Shown: in pieces, positions 44,485 through 50,964 of the stretch
Layout of the letters: each line of letters opens with the position of its first letter
Position numbering within the stretch: the stretch's first letter is position 1
NCBI GenBank assembly: GCA_946476985.1
Contig: CAMKWS010000007.1
Coordinates: 1 to 64,000, forward strand
DNA length: 64,000 nucleotides
Origin: an uncultured Acetobacteraceae bacterium
GTDB lineage: Bacteria; Pseudomonadota; Alphaproteobacteria; Acetobacterales; Acetobacteraceae
Direction: 5' to 3'
Notes under the pieces: model-generated
Told to the model about the DNA's origin: nothing
Database searches by the model: none
The model's input: the letters and a program-made list of their open reading frames with translations, nothing else
Made by a program: the position numbers and the translations under genes

Positions 44485-44524
44485 AAGGCTCATCAGGACA
44501 TACTGGTGAGCCTTAACTTTTTTT
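44485..44524 (+). terminator. Rho-independent terminator after the small gene
   Basis: AAGGCTCATCAG pairs with CTGGTGAGCCTT (one G-T pair) around GACATA, followed by AACTTTTTTT. It is a strong plus-strand terminator, 88 bp beyond the 44396 stop. Confidence 0.88.
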
Positions 44525-44746
44525 AAGATATGCCATTCAGTTTTCTTTAGATGGCCATTTTTCTGGCTATATCAAGGTTTATGGACAGGCTTTGGTGGAG
44601 GAATTCTTTATGTTGAATGAAGAATTTCTTTGATTTCTTCTTTATTTAGGATTAAAGCGGGCCTGTTAGTGAAACACTTTCTTAAATTAGGTCTTGCTAA
44701 AGAAGCGGAAACTGTTTCTTAATTAAGAAAATAGGTGAGGCTAATT
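44525..44746. promoter_or_regulatory. Region upstream of the MucR-like gene
   Basis: About 220 AT-rich bases after the terminator. It includes ATATCAAGGTTTATGG (CAAGGTTT at 44573-44580), very like CTATCAAGGTTTATTGG before the TPR-glycosyltransferase gene. GTGAGG seven bases before the ATG at 44747 is the ribosome binding site. Confidence 0.4.
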
Positions 44747-45544
44747 ATGTCAGGGAATAGGACAGGAACAGTGACGTCAGATACGGCGAGTGCATTCATC
44801 GAGCGAGGAATCGGGCGCCTTTTGTCACGATTCCAAAGAGAATTTTCTCCCACGCAGACTTTGAGTGACATTGTTGGGCAGGCGGATCATTTGCGTGAGA
44901 TGACGCAAATTCTTCTGAATCTCTCTGGCCGTTATCCTGAGAGAACAGGGGCGGTGTTGAGTGTCCTCTCTGGCTTGGCCGATCTTGGTGTTATTTTCGA
45001 TATGACAAGTGCTGTGCGTGAAACAGCAGCCTTGGCTGAGAAGATGGTCGCACACCCTCCTGTTGCCTATGATGCCGCCTTGGTGGGGGATGGCCCTCGT
45101 GATGGTCAGCTTTCATCTCTTTTACAAGAAGAGGCACAGAAGTTTCATATGCAGGCTTCTTCAGGAGTCACGTCTCCTGTCGGGCATGGTTTTTCGGCAG
45201 GAATGAGTCTTGGGAGCAGCTTTGTTCCGGGGATGTCGCCTGATGTGAAAGAAAAGCCGGGCCAATGGATTGCCGCTCGTGAGGAACCTTATTGCCCGCC
45301 GGAAGAGTCTGTTTTCTCTGATGAGATTGTTTGCCTGCATTGCGGTGGGGCTTTTAGTATGCTGAAGCGGCATATTGAACGCCAACATCGTCAAAGCCCA
45401 GATGGATATAGAGCATATTGGGGCTTAGCGCAGGATTATCCTATGGCGTGCGAAAGTTACTCCGCGATGAAGAAGCTTGAAGCGTCTAAGACGGGTCTTG
45501 GGCATTATGACCGTAAAAAGAAAAAAACAGGCTTAAAGGTTTGA
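44747..45544 (+). CDS. MucR/Ros-type zinc-finger regulator with long N-terminal extension
   Basis: The C-terminal part of this 265-residue protein is a MucR domain: CLHCGGAFSMLKRHIERQH (Cys196, Cys199, His209, His214), then SPDGYRAYWGLAQDYPMA and TGLGH. MucR proteins bind AT-rich DNA much like H-NS and control motility and surface polysaccharides in alphaproteobacteria. Two features differ from the norm: the second zinc ligand is Cys rather than the Asp of Ros, and nearly 195 residues precede the finger instead of about 75. The first 110 residues look helical and match nothing I know. Position inside the flagellar locus suggests it regulates it. Confidence 0.8.
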   Translation: MSGNRTGTVTSDTASAFIERGIGRLLSRFQREFSPTQTLSDIVGQADHLREMTQILLNLSGRYPERTGAVLSVLSGLADLGVIFDMTSAVRETAALAEKMVAHPPVAYDAALVGDGPRDGQLSSLLQEEAQKFHMQASSGVTSPVGHGFSAGMSLGSSFVPGMSPDVKEKPGQWIAAREEPYCPPEESVFSDEIVCLHCGGAFSMLKRHIERQHRQSPDGYRAYWGLAQDYPMACESYSAMKKLEASKTGLGHYDRKKKKTGLKV

Positions 45545-45610
45545 AGAATTTCCATGTTAGGTGGTGATATAGCACACGCCTAGGGATGATCTTTTAGGTT
45601 ATTAATGTAG

Positions 45611-45650
45611 AGAAAAAGCGTTGGAAGGTTCGTATCCCAACGCTTTTTCT
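45611..45650. terminator. Bidirectional terminator between the MucR-like gene and flgE
   Basis: AGAAAAAGCGTTGG (45611-45624) pairs perfectly with CCAACGCTTTTTCT (45637-45650). A runs on the left and T runs on the right make it usable from both strands, between convergent genes. Confidence 0.9.
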
Positions 45651-45687
45651 TTGTGAGGAAGTATAAAGAGACGAGGCTTAACAGTGG

Positions 45688-47454
45688 TTATTGTTTCATC
45701 GCGATGGTTTGTTGCAGCAAGTTATCTGCCGTTGTGACAGTTTTGGTATTAGCGATATAGGCCTCTTGAGCAACGATGAGTGCGGATAGATCCCCTGTTA
45801 GGTTTGTAGTAGAGGCCTCGACATAACCTACGGCAAGTGAGCCTGTACCATTTTCCCCCACAAAGCCTGTTTGAGGTGTACCGGAATTCGCAGTAGCTTT
45901 ATAGGCTTGTCCATCTACAGCTTGTAAGCCGTTGAGGTTATGGAAGCTGGTAAGGGCAATTTTGCCGATGAGTTGTGTAAAGCCATTATCAAATTGTGCC
46001 ATGACGGAGCCATCGCTCTCAATTTCAGCACCAGTATAGGTGCCAGAGACGATGCTATCATTTGTGAGGGCGCTTGTATCCCCATCCATCTCGGCATTGG
46101 TAGTTAAGGAGACCTTACTTAGGTCTAAGGCGTAGTTTTGTCCATTGACCTTAAAATTAGCAGAGACAGCGCTGCCCTTATTAATAGCTTGGCCATCAAA
46201 GCTATTAATGCTGCCATCACTGTTAAAGACAACAGTATGTGCCTGATCCATCTCAATATTATTTGCGTCTTTATTATATGGATCTACGACTGAGACATTC
46301 CATGTTGGAGGGGAGGCAGAAGTTTGCGTCCATTTGGCAGATACATTGGCTTGCCCGTAAATGAACTTGCCATCCTTACCAACAATACGAGTGTTGAGGT
46401 TTAGTGGGGTGGTCATATAGCTTTGGGAACTGCCAGTAGCTGTACCCAGGACAGTATTCCCCATAGAGAGTGTATTGCCTGCGAGTGTTAGAGGTGCTGC
46501 TTGGCTTTGTGAGGCTGTATCTGTGGATGCGACCATTGTAGTGCCAGTTGTGCCGCCAATTGTACCAAGAACAAGAGACATGCTCTGTTCGTCACTATCG
46601 CCATGAATTGCCGTTATGGGGATTTGGACGGAAGATCCTGTGGTTGTTGAACCCACGGTCTTTCCTGTGCTGGTATCGACAACCGAGGCGAGGGCGCCGT
46701 TATGGTCGAATGTGACTTGATAGTTATTAGGGGCGATTGTCCCATTGCCGTCTGCATCATAGGCAGAGACGTTCCACACTAGAGGATTAGTGGAGCTTTC
46801 CTGCCATTGTGTTGCAACTTTGTGAGGTGTGGAACTGGAATCGTATGTCGTTGTTGGGGCTGTTGTATAGCTTTGTGCTGTATAATTTGTGGAATTGGCA
46901 GGCAGCTTACCAATAGCGGCATTTAGATTGAGTGTCGTGGTTGTGGTGGGTTTGAAGCCGATATTGCTAATATTTATTTGGGTAAGATTTTTGTTAAGAG
47001 ACCCTGTGGCGTCTGTCATATAACCATTAAGATAGTAGCCGGATGTGTTAACGAGGTAACCCCGTTTATCTTGGTAGAAGTCACCGTTTCTTGTGTAATA
47101 TTGCTGGGCTGAGAAGTTGGTTTTCGCGGAAGCTGCCGAGCTGGAACCAGAAGGGCGAGAAACAACAAACATGCCATTGCCTGAGATGTCCATCGCTAAG
47201 CTATTGGTGCTGCTTGTAGCTGCGCCAGCACTATCAACGTGTTGAACCGTCATGGCTTGAACTGTGTTTGATTCAGCCTGAGAAGCTGAGTTTCCTGAGA
47301 TATTCCCAGCTACATAATCGGCAAAAGAGGTTGTAGTTGCCTTGTACCCAACCGTTTGGCTGTTTGCGATATTGTTGCTGAGATTTGTAAAGGCGTCTGA
47401 CTGAGCGTTGATGCCGCTGACAGCCGTTGTAAGGGCATTAAAAACACCGGCCAT
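45688..47454 (-). CDS. flgE: Flagellar hook protein FlgE
   Basis: FlgE builds the hook. The 588-residue protein starts MAGVFNALTTAVSGINAQS with LSNNIANSQTVGYKATTTSF, has the middle NSLAMDISGNGMFVV and TRNGDFYQDKRGYLVN, and ends YVEASTTNLTGDLSALIVAQEAYIANTKTV. It is larger than E. coli FlgE (402), with a Ser/Thr-rich central insert, as in many alphaproteobacteria. The frame reaches 47583, but the ATG at 47454 matches the family start. It is alone on its transcript, away from flgD and fliK. Confidence 0.95.
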   Translation of the reverse strand: MAGVFNALTTAVSGINAQSDAFTNLSNNIANSQTVGYKATTTSFADYVAGNISGNSASQAESNTVQAMTVQHVDSAGAATSSTNSLAMDISGNGMFVVSRPSGSSSAASAKTNFSAQQYYTRNGDFYQDKRGYLVNTSGYYLNGYMTDATGSLNKNLTQINISNIGFKPTTTTTLNLNAAIGKLPANSTNYTAQSYTTAPTTTYDSSSTPHKVATQWQESSTNPLVWNVSAYDADGNGTIAPNNYQVTFDHNGALASVVDTSTGKTVGSTTTGSSVQIPITAIHGDSDEQSMSLVLGTIGGTTGTTMVASTDTASQSQAAPLTLAGNTLSMGNTVLGTATGSSQSYMTTPLNLNTRIVGKDGKFIYGQANVSAKWTQTSASPPTWNVSVVDPYNKDANNIEMDQAHTVVFNSDGSINSFDGQAINKGSAVSANFKVNGQNYALDLSKVSLTTNAEMDGDTSALTNDSIVSGTYTGAEIESDGSVMAQFDNGFTQLIGKIALTSFHNLNGLQAVDGQAYKATANSGTPQTGFVGENGTGSLAVGYVEASTTNLTGDLSALIVAQEAYIANTKTVTTADNLLQQTIAMKQ

Positions 47455-47733
47455 AGTAACTCTTATCCTTGTATCTGAAGCGTATATTAGGATTACATCT
47501 TCAGATAACCTTATGTAAGTCTTGTTATCAAGGCAAACTTTGAAATGTTTATTGGTATAATAAAATGTTAATAATGACGGCATTTATATTGCTGTTATGT
47601 GGTTATATAATGTGTTTTTATATAACTAATTGTTTTATATGACATTTTTTCTCGTTATGGTGGAGGGAAGACTATTGCGCAAGGTTTAATATATTTCTTG
47701 CAGCGAGTCTGTAAGGCTTTGTGGAAGGTATAA
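47455..47733. promoter_or_regulatory. Region upstream of flgE
   Basis: About 280 AT-rich bases between the flhB stop and the flgE start. On the minus strand it contains TTTGCCTTGATAACAAG (CAAGGC at 47529-47534 on the plus strand), a copy of the recurrent motif about 75 bp upstream of flgE. No gene is seen. Confidence 0.4.
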
Positions 47734-48822
47734 TTAATGCTGCCCCGTGCGTGAACCGGGGGTTTTTAAGCGGACAACGTAGGCAATAATAGCTGCAACA
47801 GGTTTCCAAAACTCTTCAGGAATCTCAGAGTCGAGTGGCAGACTATGGAGAGCTCGTGCAAGAGGTGGGTTAGAAATGACAGGGATACGTGCGCCTTTTG
47901 CGACATCACGAATGCGAAAGGCGAGTTCATCTATGCCTTTCGCGATAATTTGTGGGGCTGTTGTTGTGTCTTTGTCATAATAAACAGCAACGGAATAGTG
48001 AGTAGGGTTCACTACAACAAATGTTGCATTTTTTACGGCATTAATCATTTGTCTACGGGAGCGACCAATGCGGATTTGTCTAATCCTTGCTTTGATGTGT
48101 GGGTCACCCTCGCTTTGTTTTATTTCGTCTTTAATGTCTTGCAAGCTCATCCTGAGTTTTGAAAAGCGATGATAGCGTGACCATACTTCATCTAATCCAG
48201 TAATGGCACATTGGATGGCGAGCACCATAAAGGCAGCATAGAGAAACCATTCTTTAATTTCGTTTACGAGATAATTTGTTGTCCAGCGTTCGGTTTGAGG
48301 AGCGATATGGACGGTTTTTAGGGCAATATTGTAAAGAATAAGGCTGAAGACAGAGAATTTTGCGATCGTTTTGAGAAGTTCAATAATGTTATTAAGGCTG
48401 ATGATGCGTTTCACTCCTTTGAGAGGAGAAAGGCGAGTGAGGTCTGGTTGGAGGGCCTGGGGACGAAAGAGAAATCCCGTTTGTAAAAGCCCTCCTAAGA
48501 GGACAGCACAGCCTCCCACACCAATGAGTGGCCCCATAAGAGCGAGGCCGATCGTAAGAGCCTTATAAGTTATTTGGTACAAGCGGGCGGCATCAAAAGG
48601 GATTGTGCCGAAACTACAAGAGAGATCCTTCATATCATGAAGGAACTGCCGCGCGGCATTGGGAATACTCAAAGCAAAGACAAGCAAAAAACTGCCTAAG
48701 GCAATGAGGAGTAGAAGCTCCTTTGATTGAGCTACATTTCCATCTTCACGGGCTTTTTGGAGGCGCTTTTCTGTTGGCGCTTGGGTCTTTTCTCCACCGC
48801 CATTGTTATGATCTTCTGCCAT
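47734..48822 (-). CDS. flhB: Flagellar export switch protein FlhB
   Basis: FlhB controls substrate specificity of export. The 362-residue protein has a basic N-terminus (EKTQAPTEKRLQKAREDGNVAQSKE), four membrane segments (about 35-220) and a cytoplasmic domain with the self-cleavage site NPTH in FVVVNPTHYSVAVYYDKD, then APQIIAKGIDELAFRIRDVA and IPEEFWKPVAAIIAYV. All key positions are intact. It is the last gene of the fliE-fliQ-fliR-flhB unit, nine bases after fliR. Confidence 0.96.
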   Translation of the reverse strand: MAEDHNNGGGEKTQAPTEKRLQKAREDGNVAQSKELLLLIALGSFLLVFALSIPNAARQFLHDMKDLSCSFGTIPFDAARLYQITYKALTIGLALMGPLIGVGGCAVLLGGLLQTGFLFRPQALQPDLTRLSPLKGVKRIISLNNIIELLKTIAKFSVFSLILYNIALKTVHIAPQTERWTTNYLVNEIKEWFLYAAFMVLAIQCAITGLDEVWSRYHRFSKLRMSLQDIKDEIKQSEGDPHIKARIRQIRIGRSRRQMINAVKNATFVVVNPTHYSVAVYYDKDTTTAPQIIAKGIDELAFRIRDVAKGARIPVISNPPLARALHSLPLDSEIPEEFWKPVAAIIAYVVRLKTPGSRTGQH

Positions 48823-48831
48823 AAAATGGTT

Positions 48832-49674
48832 TTAGCGAGGCTGAAGCGTAGCTGTGATACCGGGAAGATCGGCCAGGGTTTCTCTCATTTTTTCGGTCCA
48901 CGTGCCAGTAAGGATTTGGATTAATAAGGCCATGAGGAAAATGCCCCCTAAAATTTGGGCAGGCATGGCGAGGGAATATACTTGAATAGATGGCATAAGA
49001 CGGTTGAGAACCCCCAGCATAGCTGGCCATAATGTGCCTATGAGGAGGTAAGGAGCTGCAAGCTGCATGGCGATATGAAAGCTTTCACTTGCTGCCTTCG
49101 TTACGCTGAGGGCCATATCTCCGGTTAGAAGTGCTGTGATATGTCCAGCAGGGAAAAGCACATAAGAGCCAGAAAGAGCTGTAAGAGGAAGTGCATAAAG
49201 CCCAGTTGAGAATAGAATAATGGGAACAAGAGCACTGGTCATATGGCTAATAGCTGTGCTGGAGGCGCCTAATTGTGTGTCCGTCTGAATGACGCTCGCC
49301 ATCCCTGTAAAAAGGGCGATAATTTGCCCTGTTATGGCTAAGGACATGGTGAGTAGTCTTGCTAATATGCCAATAAAGAACCCGCATAAGAGTTCACTGG
49401 CGACGATATTTAGAGCCATAGCAGGCATACGTAACGCCTCACCTGAGACGGCTGTAAGTTTTGAGGACACAGCGGGGAGGAGGGCTAATGTCATCATTAG
49501 GCATAGCCCTGCACGAATACGCGCAGGTGCGCTTGTTTCTCCCAAGGCTGGTGCTACGACGACGATCGCACTGACCCGGCATAAAACAATCATAAACATG
49601 CCAACGAGGACGGGGAGTGAGCCGTTGGGGGTAGTAAGGTCAGGGGAGCCAAAAAATTCAGAGAGAGACAACAT
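48832..49674 (-). CDS. fliR: Flagellar export gate protein FliR
   Basis: FliR joins FliP and FliQ in the export gate. The 280-residue protein is mostly membrane segments (about six), with VGMFMIVLCRVSAIVVVAP near the start, LLCGFFIGILARLL and GQIIALFTGM in the middle, and an LGGIFLMALLIQILTGTW end. It is directly adjacent to fliQ with no gap and nine bases before flhB. Confidence 0.93.
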   Translation of the reverse strand: MLSLSEFFGSPDLTTPNGSLPVLVGMFMIVLCRVSAIVVVAPALGETSAPARIRAGLCLMMTLALLPAVSSKLTAVSGEALRMPAMALNIVASELLCGFFIGILARLLTMSLAITGQIIALFTGMASVIQTDTQLGASSTAISHMTSALVPIILFSTGLYALPLTALSGSYVLFPAGHITALLTGDMALSVTKAASESFHIAMQLAAPYLLIGTLWPAMLGVLNRLMPSIQVYSLAMPAQILGGIFLMALLIQILTGTWTEKMRETLADLPGITATLQPR

Positions 49675-49950
49675 TTATAAGCCCCCAGCTTTTATAAGCT
49701 GGTCGAAAATAAGCTGGGCGTAAGCATGAATGGTAGAATGCATAAAAGACGCCGTTAAAATCAGAGCTGTCGTTGCGGCTATAAATTTAGGCACGAAGGA
49801 TAATGTCGCTTCGCTGATTTGTGTCATTGCTTGTAGGAGAGACACGCACAACCCTGCGAATAATGATGCCAACAAGGATGGAGCTCCAAGTTTTACGGCA
49901 ACGAGGAGCGTTTGGCGCAGAATCTCCTGCACATCAACAGCATGCCCCAT
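49675..49950 (-). CDS. fliQ: Flagellar export gate protein FliQ
   Basis: FliQ, 91 residues, has two membrane helices: LLVAVKLGAPSLLASLFAGLCVSLLQAMTQI spanning about 15-45, and FIAATTALILTASFM. The pattern TQISEATLSFVPK between them is diagnostic. It ends one base before fliR begins and is 63 bp after fliE. Confidence 0.94.
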   Translation of the reverse strand: MGHAVDVQEILRQTLLVAVKLGAPSLLASLFAGLCVSLLQAMTQISEATLSFVPKFIAATTALILTASFMHSTIHAYAQLIFDQLIKAGGL

Positions 49951-50013
49951 GGGTATTTCCTCTTATAGGCAAGATATATTTAAGTGCGTGATGAGCTGGT
50001 GTGCGGCGAATGG

Positions 50014-50364
50014 TTAAACCGTCATACGCATAACTTCTTGATACGCACTCACAAATCTATCCCGTAGGGTTGTGACGGTATGAAGGGTCAATTTGGCTTC
50101 TTCTACAGCGGCGGCCACATCGGAGATATTACCTTTGCCAGCAAGAGCTTGTGCTGTTTGAGTTTCAGCCACTTTACCTGTGTTAATCGCCCCTTCAATG
50201 GCATTGTTCAGCACGGTACTAAAGCTGGCGACAGGGTCTGAAGAAAGGCTTTGTTGCTCATTATCGGGCTCATTTGTGGGGGAGAGCTGCACAAGCTGTT
50301 GTGCTTGCTGGTAGGCCCGGCCTGCCTCAAGGCCTTGTATAGAGGTAATGCTCGAAATGGACAT
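50014..50364 (-). CDS. fliE: Flagellar hook-basal body protein FliE
   Basis: FliE links the MS-ring to the rod. The 116-residue protein has a variable start and the conserved C-terminal half: FSTVLNNAIEGAINTGKVAETQTAQALAGKGNISDVAAAVEEAKLTLHTVTTLRDRFVSAYQEVMRM in order from about 50 to 114. It usually follows flgB-flgC; here it heads the fliQ-fliR-flhB unit on the opposite strand from flgB and flgC. Confidence 0.93.
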   Translation of the reverse strand: MSISSITSIQGLEAGRAYQQAQQLVQLSPTNEPDNEQQSLSSDPVASFSTVLNNAIEGAINTGKVAETQTAQALAGKGNISDVAAAVEEAKLTLHTVTTLRDRFVSAYQEVMRMTV

Positions 50365-50428
50365 ATCCAGAATCGTCCTTTGTTATTTTACCATGCTTTC
50401 AAAGGAATATTATAATTAACCCTCAAAA

Positions 50429-50451
50429 AGCTATGCTAATTTTTTAAGTAA
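50429..50451 (+). repeat. 23-bp element shared with 14948-14970
   Basis: AGCTATGCTAA, then a six-T run and AAGTAA; it matches the copy at 14948 except for one substitution and one added T. It lies between fliE and the small gene at 50610, in a 245-bp AT-rich gap that also holds TTAACCCT near 50416. Confidence 0.45.
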
Positions 50452-50609
50452 GTCATATAAAGACATTATTTTTGGATAAATAAAGACATTTTTTATAAAT
50501 TGTGCCATGTTTTTTATATAAAGGCCTTTGACACATGGTGTATATGCCGTATTGATAAGGTGAACTTTCGTGTTTGCCAGTTTTTTCAAATCAAAGAGAG
50601 GAGTAGAAT

Positions 50610-50855
50610 ATGTCGGGAGCATCAGCTGCATCTCAAATCGCATCGGTTATGCGTGCGGCCGTAGCTAATAAAACACATGCTGCGCGTCAGGCTGTAAAGC
50701 CGGAGCATATTGCTGGGAATATTAAACTTTCCACGCCGGGGAGCCATGGAGCGCAATCATCAGTTCAGTTTGATGCCACAGGGCAGATTGTTCCTTCTGC
50801 AAAGGGTGTGAGGAAGAATTCCGCAACGGCTAATTTTGTCAATTTATTAGCGTAG
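50610..50855 (+). CDS. Small protein of unknown function
   Basis: An 81-residue protein with a good Shine-Dalgarno (GAGAGGAG, about seven bases before the ATG). The sequence is Ala/Ser-rich and slightly basic, with SGASAASQIASVMRAAVANK at the start, no signal peptide and no cysteine. I know no family. It is followed 109 bp later by the large repeat protein. Its position and signal suggest a real gene, perhaps a small export substrate or chaperone, but nothing shows this. Confidence 0.55.
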   Translation: MSGASAASQIASVMRAAVANKTHAARQAVKPEHIAGNIKLSTPGSHGAQSSVQFDATGQIVPSAKGVRKNSATANFVNLLA

Positions 50856-50964
50856 AGGTTGTCTGTTCTGCAGGGTGGCAAAAAACATGCAAGAGCTTTG
50901 GCTATCCCTGTGAAGAGATGATGTTGAAAATATTTTGCTGGATAAATCGGGAGATGCTGCCCCC

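Noticed and set aside
3403-47534. Spread short motifs as a CRISPR or IS relic
   Set aside because: The copies are 7-12 bp, irregularly spaced and on both strands, with no array, transposase or target duplication.
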